Origin: Hsuehochloa calcarea
Lineage: Eukaryota > Streptophyta > Magnoliopsida > Poales > Poaceae
Assembly: GCA_036346395.1 (NCBI GenBank)
Contig: CM070599.1
Coordinates: 9,477,232-9,541,231, forward strand
Direction: 5' to 3'
DNA: 64,000 bases
The number at the start of each line of letters is the position of its first letter. The first letter of the stretch is position 1. The notes under the pieces were generated by a model. The model had not been told where the DNA came from. It saw nothing but the letters and a program-made list of their open reading frames with translations, and made no database searches. The position numbers and the translations under genes are program-made. Positions 1 to 10,530 of the stretch are shown here, one piece after another.

Positions 1-571
1 ACCTAAATAAATAAAGAAAGCAAGAATGAGTCGAAACTCAGCAAGTACAGTAAACAATTGAACATACAGGATTATGAACAAGTCAATCTCAATACGAATT
101 ATGAACTTATCTCTGAACACTTATGAGTATGAATGGAATGGATGGATGCATTGAAAGGAATGGACTGCACACATGCTCATGCCGGTATAGCGAGTGACAC
201 ACCCGTCGGTGTTCACTTAAGCCCGTACTTAACCAAGTCCACGGATCCAATCACCGTATGAAGAACATTTCATACGGGTGTACAAAATTGCCCACATTGG
301 AATGGTGGGTCTTACGTGTCCATACTGGAATTGATGGGCCTTTACAATTCCACTCCCGTGGACGGAACTTGAATAACGTATGTATGGGATGAAATATATG
401 CAATGAATGTCACCACTTTTATCCACATGGATTATCAATTTAAGAACGAAATGTATATCATGGAGTATGAACATGAATCATAACAATACATCACATCAAC
501 AATATTCAATAGAACTCAATATGTCTTAACACAGTGTACTTGCCTTCCGTGATGTGACGTGCTAGGAGGCA
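1..571 (-). repeat. LTR-C, left part (gypsy-type LTR split by Gy1)
   Basis: This AT-rich sequence has no coding potential. It resumes at 11564, immediately after the Gy1 target-site duplication, so both pieces belong to one older LTR. The far end of that LTR, at 12850, reads TGTAATACTCCG on the minus strand, which is a gypsy-type LTR start, so the LTR is minus-oriented. Its other end lies left of the window. The assignment rests on continuity across the Gy1 insertion and on general LTR character; no second copy is present for alignment. Confidence 0.6.
567..571. repeat. Target-site duplication of Gy1, left copy (AGGCA)
   Basis: AGGCA directly precedes the LTR terminus TGTCGG and is repeated at 11559-11563 right after the terminal CTACA of the other LTR. 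A 5-bp duplication is standard for gypsy integrase. Confidence 0.93.
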
Positions 572-1239
572 TGTCGGCTCCCCGGGTGTCACACAACCCC
601 GAGACCCTCTGTGCATACCAAGCTAGTCCCATGATCAGTAGCTAGCTTGCACAGTTACAACAATGATGTGATCATAACCATTCAACAACGAACTAATGAA
701 GCAGACAAAGTAATATTAATTAAAACAGCAAAGACCTTATGGTCAAGGTTCTTACAAAAGTCGCCTCCACGGGGCTTAGCAACAGCAGTATCCGCGTGGA
801 ATTCTCAAAATACGTGGAGCCCAATCGACATGCCCACAGGCAATCGAGTGGAGGACGTGACCTAGTTCGCGAAGTCTTCAAAGTAGCCTTCTTCGAAGAA
901 CTCAACATTTCCTGAATCTTCTGCTGGGACTGATCAACAAAGGGCATAAAGCCGTGAGTACATAAAGTACTCAGCAAGTCGTAGAGAAATGTATGCACTT
1001 AGTATTCATGCCAGGCTTAAACAAGGATGTCTTTATGGTTATTTTGCAGAAAGCAAGCTTAACAGTAAATACAATAATTAGATTGCAAAGCATGATTTTA
1101 AAAGAATAATACATAGATAACCAGTTCTTTTGAATCAAACAGTGAACATCCCGTTCACTTCCAAACCATTCCAACCAAACGTTTCTATCGAACCAAACCA
1201 CATTTTTGAAAATACTACCCCTTGCGCGAAATCACTGGG

Positions 1240-1311
1240 CATGTCCGTAGCAGGGACACGGCTATTGAATAGATTTTGACACTCTGCAGAGGTTGTGCGA
1301 CTTTACCCATA
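1240..1311 (-). promoter_or_regulatory. Dyad-rich LTR module (CTCTGCAGAG type)
   Basis: The segment contains CTCTGCAGAG, a degraded CTATTCGAATAG and a GTCC...GGGACA dyad next to a conserved stretch resembling TTTACCCA. The same arrangement recurs in other gypsy LTRs here (9280-9355, 21695-21765, 30148-30222, 37381-37447, 54001-54067). Its function is unknown; conservation across LTR families suggests a cis-acting DNA or RNA element. Confidence 0.55.
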
Positions 1312-2655
1312 AGACACGAATTCTCTAGTTTGTTTGGCATCCGTCGATACCACTACTCACTTCCTTAGGTGAGCGGTCTAGAGCACGTGACAAGGCTTTA
1401 CAAAGTTCCATTTTGCCTCGGTTACGCGCTAAGGTTTCGCCATCACGACCCCTCTTGCGCCAATAAATGACCACAACAGAACCGACTCAAAACTTTCCTA
1501 ATTAATTGGCCAGTCAGTCCCATACCGGACTTATGGTTGCACGAGGTGACCTGGATCAATGACTTGCAAAGTTAAGTCCTTAGTTGGTCGCTCGGACAAG
1601 TCTACCACAACCCAATGTGCATTACGCACCCACTCTAGCTTCCTACCTCAAGCAGAGCATAAATCATTTTTGTTCATACCCACCAAATGGAAATCCTGCC
1701 ATGGCACAACATCTTTTAATAAAAGTGGCCTCACACCACAATTCCATAGTTCCATTAGTCAAATTTCATTAAACATTGAACATGTGATCGAAATCTATGC
1801 GGGTAACTAGAGCATGTCTAAGCAATATCGCTCCCAAGTTGGTATACAATCATGTCCAACTAGTATTAACCATCCTAAGGTGTCCAAGGATATATGTCAT
1901 TCAAGGAGACACTTCATTTTCAATTTATCAAGGAGGCATAATGGCAATTTGGTAATTATCTACTCCCAAAACCATTTTTAATAAAACTAGCCATGCATGA
2001 TAATTTAATACAATATACATTTATAAAATGGATTCAACATGGTCAAAGGCCTACGACTTGCCTTCGTTGACGAGGAGAGGTTCTTGATGCGTCGGGTTGA
2101 AGAAATCTTCCAAACGGAATCTACACGCGAGAAAAGCAACAAATAAATAAAACAGCACCAAATGAACTCCAAAAATTACAAAACCAGTACCAAATGAAAG
2201 AGGATGAATTTATATGAATTTAGAAATTTGGTTCACCCAAATCGGAGTTCGGATGCGAAAGTTATAGCCAAAAGAAGTTTTAAATCACATAAAATGATGG
2301 AATTAGGGTTTTCGGATTTTCCGGAATTATTTTCCTATTGAAAAATCCGGTTTTGGCGTCGGCTGCGCAAGCGCTGCACACGCGCGCGCTACGTGGCCAC
2401 CACGGCGCAAACGCCGACGCTGGCGCCGCGTGGCGCCACGTGGGGGGCCACGTGGGCTCGGGCCCGCGGTCGAGAGAGAGAGGAGAAGAGGCGCGGTGGC
2501 GGCGGCGGAGCTCGGGAAAACGGCGGCGACGCCGGGAGCGAGGCGGCGGCGGCAGCGGAGGAGAAGAGGGCTGCGCGCGAGGCGGAGGAGAAGATGAACG
2601 GGCGCGCGCGAGCGGACCGAGAGGAGGAAGGAGAGAGGAGAGGAGAAAGCAGCGG

Positions 2656-2666
2656 CTATTTAAAAG
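2656..2666 (-). promoter_or_regulatory. Candidate TATA box of Gy1 3' LTR
   Basis: The plus-strand CTATTTAAAAG reads CTTTTAAATAG on the element's strand. It is the only AT-rich interruption in the GC-rich promoter part of the LTR and recurs in the sister LTR (10699-10708). The role is inferred from position. Confidence 0.4.
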
Positions 2667-2855
2667 CGAGGCCACGGCGAAGCGGGACAGCAGCGGCCTT
2701 GTCGTGGCGGCGCGGCGCGCGCGTGAGGCGACGGACGGGCGTGGCGGCGATGATCTGCGAGGCGCGGGCGAGGCGAACGGATTCGCGGCGGCGGGATTCG
2801 TGCGGCGACGTGGGAGAGAGAGAGGCGGCGGCGCGACGAAGACGACGAACAGGAG

Positions 2856-2941
2856 CCGTCCGATTGCGATCGGACGGTGGGGAGCGTAGGAGGCGCGGGC
2901 GAGGAAGACGAGGCGGGCGCCGTCCGATTTCGATCGGACGG
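2856..2941. promoter_or_regulatory. Two CCGTCCGAT/ATCGGACGG palindromes
   Basis: Inverted repeats CCGTCCGAT - 4 nt - ATCGGACGG lie at 2856-2877 and 2920-2941. The same palindrome occurs once in each Gy2-family LTR (about 23745-23766, 32214-32232, 35308-35326, 62285-62304), upstream of the TATA region on the element strand. Confidence 0.6.
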
Positions 2942-3543
2942 TGGGAAGAGGAAGGGGCGCGGGCGATCGGATGCGGCCGGATGAAGATCCAACGGCGGAG
3001 AAGAAAGAGCGGCGCGGCGAAACGAGAGCGGCCGGATGGAGATCCAACGGCCAGGAAACGGGCCGGGCCGGGGAATAGGGATGGGCCGGCTAGGGTTTCG
3101 GCCCACGCACAGTAAAAGGATTTTAAAATGGTTTTTGATTTTCAGAAATTCAAATAAAACAAAAGGCAATTTAGAAAATAGCAAATAGACTTCAAAAATT
3201 CTAGAACAATTCACAGAAATTCCTTGAATTATTATGGACTTAATAAAAATACTTTCAACTTTAATTTTTCTTTTTCTTTTACAAATAAAATAATTTTTAA
3301 TTTCGGATAAAACAAAAATAAATTTCTAAAATCCAATAAATCCAAGAAAATTCTCAAAATAATAATTTTTGATTTTAAATTCCAGAAAATTCAATTAAAC
3401 CATCTTTAATTTAATTGAAGTTTGATTAACTCATTTTAAACTGCAATTGAATTTCTAAAATTTCCAAATTAAGCTTTTGGCCAAAAAGAAACAAATGGTC
3501 CTCTTTTAAAATTTTCAAAAACTCCGAAAAACGGGACGCTACA

Positions 3544-3560
3544 AACCTACCCCTCTTAAA
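3544..3560 (-). other. Polypurine-tract region of Gy1
   Basis: On the element strand a purine-rich run containing AAGAGGGGTAGG sits immediately before the 3' LTR start TGTAGCG. This is the expected position of the plus-strand primer. The same layout is seen in Gy2 at 24123-24135. Confidence 0.65.
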
Positions 3561-3873
3561 GGGAATCTCGACCCCGAGATTCAGGCTGACTAGAGAATAG
3601 GTGGGGAAACTCAGCCTTCAAGTCCTCTTCTCGTTCCCAAGTTGCTTCTTCTTCGGTGTGGTTGCTCCACTGGACTTTGCAGAAACGGATGGTCTTGCTT
3701 CTTGTCACTCGTTCTGCTACTTCCAAGATCTTGATGCGATGCTCCTTGTAGGTGAGGTCTTCTTGCAGGGCAATTGCTTCCATTGGCATCTGCTCTTCGG
3801 GCACACGCAAACACTTCTTCAGCTGCGACACGTGGAAGACATTATGCACATCCGGCGGTGGCGGGAGGTCCAA
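3556..3873 (-). pseudogene. pol: Gy1 integrase C-terminus and chromodomain
   Basis: This open segment of 105 codons encodes the tail of a chromovirus Pol. Residues about 9-21 (HNVFHVSQLKKCL) are the conserved end of the integrase C-terminal region. Residues about 41-94 form a chromodomain, with KVQWSNHTEEEATWE as its most recognisable part. In chromoviruses this domain is thought to steer integration toward heterochromatin. The nominal start is not a real start, because the segment should be the end of a long polyprotein and is cut off by frameshifts upstream. It stops about 12 bp before the 3' LTR. The family assignment is firm; function is lost because the upstream frame is broken. Confidence 0.88.
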
Positions 3874-4560
3874 CCAGTAGCGACTTCTCCTCTTGGGCTA
3901 GAAGCGGGAAAGGTCCGATGTACCTTGGTGCAAGCTTTCCACTTACTCAAGCGACGCATCCCTTTGAGGCGACACCTTGGTACACATGATCACCAGTGCA
4001 AATGCTAGATCTCGGCGACGGTTATCGGCATAACTCTTACGCTGATGCATCTTTGTTTTGACCTTTCTCGATTGATCGAACTTGCTCTTGGCTTTTTCCA
4101 AAATATCAGCCCAAACACTTGTCTTTCACCTACTTCATTCCAATACAACGGTGTCTGCATTTTCTTCCATAAAGAGCTTCAAATGGAGACATCTGGAGGC
4201 TTATTGTAGCTCGTTGTTGTAGGAAAACTCGCATAAGGTAGCATTTGATCCCAATCGTCTCGATTTGCTAAGGCACAAGCCCTCGGCATATCTTCTAGGA
4301 TTTGATTTACTCTTTACATCATCCATCCGTCTGCAGGGATGATAAGTCATCTTGAAATTTAGATTAGTACCTGAACACCGTGCAACTTCGCCAAAATCTT
4401 GAGGTGACACGGGTTCCTCGATCCGACACGATCTTCTTGGTACTCCATCTTTGGCACACTATCTTTGCCATGTACAATTACGCGATCTATCACGAGTAAG
4501 TAGTCTTGGTGGGAGAAAGTGAGCAACTTTGGTTAGGCGATCCACAATTACCGGATAGAA
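3874..4560 (-). pseudogene. pol: Gy1 integrase catalytic-core remnant (frameshifted)
   Basis: No long frame is open here, yet short in-frame pieces on the minus strand match the integrase core. For example, LNFKMTYHP near 4320-4370 corresponds to the LNFSTAYHPQTDG region seen intact in Gy2 at 24657-25013. The pieces switch frame several times and the segment following HP is scrambled by an indel. It lies in the expected place between the zinc-binding integrase N-terminus (4561-5409) and the C-terminal chromodomain part. Not functional. Confidence 0.7.
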
Positions 4561-5409
4561 TCATATCGACCTTGTCCTTGGCAAACCAGTGATAAAATCC
4601 ATGCCAATTTCTTCCCACTTCCATTCGGGCACTTTCAAGGGTTGCAGGAGTCCAGCAGGTCTTTGATGCTCGGCTTTAACTCGCTGACAGACATCACACT
4701 GAGCTACATACTCGGCAATCTCACGCTTCATGCTAGGCCACCAATACATTTCCTTGAGGTCTTGGTACATCTTTGTGCTTCCAGGGTGAATGGAGTACAA
4801 AGTTTCATGGGCTTCCTTGAGTATCAACTGCTTAAGCTCTTTCTGATCTGGAACACAGATTTGCTTGTCAAACCAGATGGTGCCTTGCTCATCTTCTGAG
4901 AATCTCAGGGCTTTACCCTTCTTCATGTTGCTCTTAATTTCCTTAACATTGGCATCTTTAATTTGAGCTTCCTTGATCTGATTCCGCAAAGTGGGTTGAA
5001 CTTCTAGGGCAGCTAGATAACCTCCTTCAACTAACTCTAACTTGAGCTTCAGGAACTCTTCATGAAGGGCTGGCTGATTTTCCTTGATCGTCAGGGTATT
5101 GCAGTAGACTTTTCTACTCAAGGCATCTGCCACAACATTTGCTTTACCTGGGTGGTAATGGATTCCAATATCATAATCCTTGATTAACTCTAACCACCTT
5201 CTTTGCCTCATATTAAGATCAGCCTGAGTGAATATGTACTTCAAACTCTTATGGTCCGTGTAGACTTCGCAGCGATTACCAATAAGGTAATGACGCCATA
5301 TCTTTAGAGCATGCACTACTGCAGCTAATTCCAAGTCATGAGTGGGGTAATTCACTTCATGAGGCCTCAACTGACGGGAAGCATAAGCTACTACCTTCCT
5401 TTCTTGCAT
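4561..5409 (-). pseudogene. pol: Gy1 RNase H and integrase N-terminal zinc domain
   Basis: This is the longest clean pol segment of Gy1 (282 codons). It begins inside the RNase H domain: DLELAAVVHALKIWRHYL (about residues 25-43) supplies the catalytic acidic residue of the second motif, YTDHKSLKYIF (about 50-60) the third, and NVVADALSR the C-terminal motif. An HHCC zinc-binding domain follows, with His201, His208, Cys238 and Cys241. The start of the integrase core (IGMDFITGLP) ends the segment. RNase H removes template RNA during reverse transcription and the zinc domain helps integrase bind DNA ends. The first RNase H aspartate lies upstream of the frame break at 5410. Confidence 0.9.
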
Positions 5410-5625
5410 CAGGACACAACCAAGTCCTTAGGGATGCATCACGAAAATCTCAAAATCCTTGGGACATCGGCAAAATCAACAGGAGCCGTTGTCAAGCGCT
5501 TCTTCAACTCTTGAAAACTTTGCGCTGTAATTGTCCAAGCAAATTTCTTTTCTTTCTTCAACGGTGAGTGAGGGTCTTGCTATCTTGGAGAATCCTTCTA
5601 TGAATCGGCGATAGTATCCTGCCAT
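5410..5625 (-). pseudogene. pol: Gy1 RT-RNase H connection (frameshifted)
   Basis: The stretch corresponds to the thumb/connection region between reverse transcriptase and RNase H, as judged by its place and by short matches to the intact Gy2 segment 25762-26226. No frame stays open for more than a few tens of codons. Confidence 0.6.
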
Positions 5626-5964
5626 TCAAGAAAACTTCGACTGAGGCACCGACTTGGGTGACTCCCAATTAAGCACATCCTTAACCTTGCTAGGGTTAAC
5701 AGATACTCCTTCTCTGGACATGACATGTCCCAAGAAAGTAACTTCTTTCATCCAAAACTCACACTTGCTGAATTTAGCATAGAGTTGATGATCTCTAAGC
5801 TTATTCGGGACCAAGCGGAGGTGCTCTTCATGGTCTTCTTCACTCTTGGAATACACCAAAATATCGTCAATGAAGACAATGGCGAACTTATCCAAATACT
5901 CCATGAATACTTTATTCATCAAGTTCATAAAGTAAGCGAGGGCATTGGTCAATCCAAATGACAT
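5626..5964 (-). pseudogene. pol: Gy1 reverse transcriptase, catalytic palm part
   Basis: This 112-codon segment carries the reverse transcriptase signature FIDDILVYS at residues 31-39, with the paired catalytic aspartates. It is followed by the conserved HEEHL and FLGHVMSREGV regions. The SFGLTNALAYFM start corresponds to the family's conserved PFGLTNAP-type motif, with both prolines changed. The upstream part of the domain is in another frame beyond 5965. Reverse transcriptase copies the element RNA into DNA inside the particle; here the gene is broken. Confidence 0.9.
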
Positions 5965-6101
5965 GATTGTGAACTCATACAGTCCATCTTAGGGTTGAGA
6001 AAGTTGTCTTGAATATCTTACGGGCGAATCTTCAACCGTGGTGGTATCGACCTCAAGTCTATCTTGGAGAACACTCGGCTCCTTTTAAGCGATCAAACAA
6101 A

Positions 6102-6827
6102 TCATCGATCTGGGCGGAGGTACTTGTTCTTGATGGTGACCTCATTGAGGGCTCGGTAATCCACACACATCCGTTGGGTGCCATCCTTCTTTGCAACAAA
6201 GATCACTGGGGCTCCCCAAGGTGAAGAACTTGGCCGGACAAAACCTTTCTCTTGCATTTCTTCAATTTGCTTCTTCAGCTCAATCAAATCATTGACAGGC
6301 AATCTGTAGGGTCTCTTGAAAATAGGCGCAGTTCCTGGAACAAGATTGATGACAAACTCCAAGTCTCGATGCTCGCGGCATTCGGGTAGGTCATCAGGAA
6401 AGACATCTGGGAACTCTCTGACTACTGGCACTTCTTCCATAGATACAACACTGGCACTGCACACTAAAGATCCAGCTAGCTTCTCTTGGGAGGCTTCAAA
6501 CTTTACCTTGGTTCCATCTGGACTGACCAAAGTGATGCTTCTACCACCACAATCCAAGAGGGCTTGGTGAATGGCAAGCCAATCCATTCCCAAAATCACA
6601 TCAAGAGACTTGGTGTCTATGATGATGAGATTAGCTAGGAATTCTACCCCTTCTATGGTCACTTTAACCTTAGGGCAACCTTGGTTCGTACTCAATTCGA
6701 GCCGAGATCGAACCAACAAAACACTTTTAAGAGGCAAAACTTCCAGCTGGTGCCTTTGGCAAAACTCAGAAACAAGCGAATGCGAAGCTCGAATCAAACA
6801 AAGCAGTGGCGGTCTTTGAATTGACAA
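6102..6827 (-). pseudogene. pol: Gy1 protease C-terminal part and RT N-terminal part
   Basis: This 241-codon segment starts just past the protease active site and contains the retropepsin signature ILGMDWL (about residues 78-84). A linker follows (FPDVFPDDLP), then the first reverse transcriptase block with SSSPWGAPVIFVAKKDG and MCVDYRALNEVTIKNKY. The Asp-Ser-Gly active-site coding region just upstream (about 6780-6830) is shifted out of frame by a small deletion. The middle of the RT domain (5965-6101) is also out of frame. Domain order is that of a normal gypsy Pol. Confidence 0.87.
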
Positions 6828-7810
6828 GAAACTTACCCGGCCACGACGTCAGGGTCATGCAGGCTTCCTCCACGAGTGGTGTGGTTCACGACCTCTTCCA
6901 AGCGGTGAGAGTCTTGGTAGTGCAGATGGAGTCGAGGGCTCCGTGCGACTCGGAGTGGGGTCTGGTCGGAGTGGCTCCCATGTTGAAGCGAGCAGGAGAA
7001 GGGCCTTGCCTCTGGGGCGTCTTCGTGAAGTGCCCGGTGATGGCACTTAAAGCGGTGATCCTACCGCAGGTTGCCATTCCTTGGTTCTTTGGTTCTTTGG
7101 GTATTGAAGCTGCGGTCACCTTTGGGCTGGCTGGGGAGGTGTCTTTGCTCTGAGGGCTCAATGTGACAGAGGAGGAGCAACAGGCGAGGCGGCACATTCA
7201 ATCGACTCTCTAGGAGTGAGACCGATGGGCACCTTGTCTTGCATCATCTTTCTCTTGGGATTCTTCAAGTTCACGGCGGGATTCTTCGATGAGCATGGCC
7301 TTGTTCACCAAGTCTTTCGAAATCAGATAGTCATTCCCAATGACTTGCACCTTCAAGCGGGGTTGAGTCCTCTCTTGAAGCGCTTGGCGGGCATCATCTG
7401 TGGCAACGTCCTCTCGGGCATAACGGGATAGTGAGTGAATCTGTTAAGATATTCACTCAGCGACATGTTGCCTTGCCGCAACTCACGAAACTTATTCTTC
7501 TTCATTTCCACCTTTCCATCGGGGATATGGGAGTGGCGGAAAGCTCAAGCTTCGGCCCAAGTGATACTCTCGGGGTTTCCATAGGCGGCACAATAGTTCT
7601 CCCACCATTCTGCGGCGGTACCTTCAAGTGGTGGGTAGCATCTGAGAACCTTCTCGCGATCATCACAACGGGTGATAGCGAGCTTCTTTCCATGGGCATA
7701 ACGGTCATCCGCGTCCAATGGCTCGGAGGAGCTAGAGAAAGTGGGCGGATGGGTCCTCAAAACTCGCCAACTGGGTGAGGAAACAGGGGTGGAAGCGGCG
7801 TGGCGTGGCA
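6828..7810 (-). pseudogene. gag: Gy1 gag (capsid and zinc knuckle), heavily frameshifted
   Basis: The segment is Gag-like. The capsid region is recognisable at 7545-7760, with PPTFSSSSEPLDADD and EGTAAEWWENY (the gypsy Gag signature around two tryptophans). A CCHC zinc-knuckle coding region is visible around 7014-7056 on the minus strand, but it is shifted by two short deletions so that its first and last cysteines are out of register. Short frames at 6886-7197 and 7216-7431 are shadows or fragments. Gag would form the particle shell and bind genomic RNA. The equivalent in Gy2 (27493-28590) is much better preserved. Confidence 0.75.
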
Positions 7811-8607
7811 GTTGCTTGACTGATACGATTCATCATTGCGGCGAGGCGGCGTGTGCGTTCTGGCGATTCATCATCGAGTCATAATACGCATCATAGAGCT
7901 CATCAGTGCGTCAGGCTGCCATGGCCGACTCAAACCCGGTTGCTTGGCGGCTGGGAGGACGGGGTATTGGCGCTTGGAGTCTCATCCTGGCTCGCGGAGT
8001 TGCGGGTCTGAACCATCTGCGACAAAGCTTCACGGGTTTAATAGACGAGAAGAAGAAAGCAATTTAGATGAGAGGGAAAGCACGGAGATGAGCGAGAAAC
8101 AAGGGAGATAGATGGATCAACCTAATGCGGACAAAGTTGGTTTTACCCAACGAATAGATAGCCGAAAAGCTATCAAGAAGCAAACAAAAAGGGACACTCA
8201 AGCACAAAAGCACTAGTACGCAGACTAAGCGATACTAAAACTAGGGAGGGCAACTACCAATCTAGCTTGTATGGAGGGGGGTCAACTTGGAACAGACGGC
8301 GGATCTTGAACTTCCAAAACTTCCATTGCTTGATCTTGAAGGGCTCGATCCTAGGGATATTCCAGAGATGAGAGAATCAATTTAAATTTGGAAAACCAAG
8401 TTTCAGAAAAGATAAGGTAAAAGAACTCAAGAATGATATAAGAGGGTAAGATGAGAAGAAAGGAATAGAACAAGGTAAGAAAGAACAGAATAAGATGAGA
8501 GAAGATTATCTAGTCAAGTTAATTGCTTGGTTTGATTTAGAAAATATATTTTGAATTTTTGACTAAGACGACCAATCTAACTAAAGGCTACGTCCTACAG
8601 TCGATAT
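7811..8607 (-). other. Gy1 gag start region and 5' untranslated leader
   Basis: This stretch lies between the recognisable gag sequence and the primer site. The part near 7811-8110 probably includes the degraded gag N-terminus. From 8110 to 8607 it is purine-rich, low-complexity leader with repeated AAGAATGA/GATAAG-like words and no open frame. No counterpart of the extra upstream ORF found in Gy2 could be seen here. Confidence 0.55.
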
Positions 8608-8620
8608 GGCTCTGATACCA
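8608..8620 (-). other. Gy1 primer binding site (initiator tRNA-Met)
   Basis: The element strand reads TGGTATCAGAGCC, complementary to the 3' end of plant initiator tRNA-Met. It lies 5 bp inside the 5' LTR (8626-11558). Confidence 0.93.
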
Positions 8621-9279
8621 TCTCCTGTCGGCTCCCCGGGTGTCACACAACCTCGAGACCCTCTGTGCATACCAAGCTAGTCCCATGATCAGTAGCTAGC
8701 TTGCACAGTTACAACAATGATGTGATCATAACCATTCAACAACGAACTAATGAAGCAGACAAAGTAATATTAATTAAAACAGCAAAGACCTTATGGTCAA
8801 GGTTCTTACAAAAGTCGCCTCACTGGGGCTTAGCAACAACAGTATCCGCGTGGAATTCTCAAAATCGTGGAGCCCAATCGACATGCCCACAGCAATCAGT
8901 GGAGGGCGTGACCTAGTTCGCGAAGTCTTCAAAGTAGCCTTCTTGAAGAACTCAACATTTCTGAATCTTCTGTGGGATGATCAACAAAGGGCATAAAGCG
9001 GTGAGTACATAAAGTACTCGACAAGTCGTAGAGAAATGTATGCACTTAGTATTCATGCCAGGCTTAAACAAGGATGTCTTTATGGTTATTTTGCAGAAAG
9101 CAAGCTTAACAGTAAATACAATAATTAGATTGCAAAGCATGATTTTAAAAGAATAATACATAGATAACCAGTTCTTTTGAATCAAGCGGTGAACATCCGT
9201 TCACTTCCAAACCATTCAACCAAGCGTTTCTATCGAACCAAACCACATTTTTGAAAATACTACCCCTTGCGCGAAATCA

Positions 9280-9355
9280 CCAGGCATGTCCGTAACCGGG
9301 GACACGGCTATTCGAATAGATTTTTGACACTCTGCAGAGGTTGTACAGCTTTACC
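9280..9355 (-). promoter_or_regulatory. Dyad-rich LTR module in Gy1 5' LTR
   Basis: It contains GGACACGG, a perfect CTATTCGAATAG palindrome and CTCTGCAGAG in this order on the plus strand. It is better preserved than the copy at 1240-1311. Confidence 0.6.
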
Positions 9356-10506
9356 CATAAGACACGAATTCTCTAGTTTGTTTGGCATCCGTCGATACCA
9401 CTACTCACTTCCTTAGGTGAGCGTCTAGAGCACGTGACAAGGCTTTACAAAGTTCCATTTTGCCTCGGTTACGCGCTAAGGTTTCGCCATCACACCCCTC
9501 TTGCGCCAATAAGCATGACCACAGAACCGACTCAAAACTTTCCTAATTAATTGGCGGTCAGTCCCATACCGGACTTATGGTTGCGAGGTGACCGGATCAA
9601 TGACTTGCAAAGTTAAGTCCTTAGTTGGTCGCTCGGACAAGTCTACCACAACCCAATGTGCATTACGCACCCACTCTAGCTTCCTACCTCAAGCAGAGCA
9701 TAAATCATTTTTGTTCATACCCACCAAATGGAAATCCTCGCCATGGCACAACATCTTTTAATAAAAGTGGCCTCACACCACAATTCCATAGTTCCATTAG
9801 TCAAATTTCATTAAACATTGAACATGTGATCGAAATCTGCGGGTAACTAGAGCATGTCTAAGCAATATCGCTCCCAAGTTGGTATACAATCATGTCCAAC
9901 TAGTATTAACCATCCTAAGGTGTCAAGGATATATGTCATTCAAGGAGACACTTCATTTTCAATTTATCAAGGAGGCATAATGGCAATTTGGTAATTATCT
10001 ACTCCCAAAACCATTTTTAATAAAACTAGCCATGCATGATAATTTAATACAATATACATTTATAAAATGGATTCAACATGGTCAAAGGCTCACGACTTGC
10101 CTTCGTTGTGAGGAGAGGTTCTTGATCGTCGGGTTGAAGAAATCTTCCGAAACGCCGGAATCTACACGTGCGAGAAAAGCAACAAATAAATAAAACAGCA
10201 CCAAATGAACTCCAAAAATTACAAAACCAGTACCAAATGAAAGAGGATGAATTTATATGAATTTAGAAATTTGGTTCACCCAAATCGGAGTTCGGATCAA
10301 GTTATAGCCAAAAGAAGTTTTAAATCACATAAAATGATGGAATTAGGGTTTTCGGATTTTCCGAATTATTTTCCTATTGAAAAATCCGGTTTTGGCGTCG
10401 GGCTGCGCAAGCGTACACGCGCTTGCGCTACGCGGCAGCCACGCTGGCGAACGCCTTTGCCGGCGTGGCGCCACGTGGGTGGCCACGTGGGCTCGGGCCC
10501 GTGGTC

Positions 10507-10530
10507 GAGAGAGAGAGAGAGAGAGAGAGA
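10507..10530. repeat. (GA)n microsatellite
   Basis: An uninterrupted GA run of about 12 units lies in the Gy1 5' LTR. The sister LTR has a shorter, interrupted run at 2472-2483, so it expanded or contracted after insertion. Confidence 0.9.

Larger units (their letters stand above)
572..3543 (-). repeat. Gy1 3' LTR (left copy)
   Basis: On the plus strand it starts TGTCGGCTCCCCGG and ends GGGACGCTACA, giving TG...CA termini. It aligns end to end with 8626-11558. The part from about 2340 to 3110 is extremely GC-rich and open in several frames on both strands; this is the promoter/leader part of the LTR, not a gene. The rest is AT-rich. The LTR carries the dyad-rich module near 1240-1311 and two CGTCCGAT/ATCGGACG palindromes. 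Confidence 0.93.

Noticed and set aside
2280..3115. Long open frames of 240-255 codons on both strands
   Set aside because: They lie in the GC-rich promoter part of a Gy1 LTR, overlap in several frames, give Arg/Pro/Ala-rich low-complexity proteins, and are not preserved as frames in the sister LTR.
8608..8620. tRNA gene fragment
   Set aside because: Only the 3' complement of initiator tRNA-Met is present, at the exact primer-site position; no cloverleaf.
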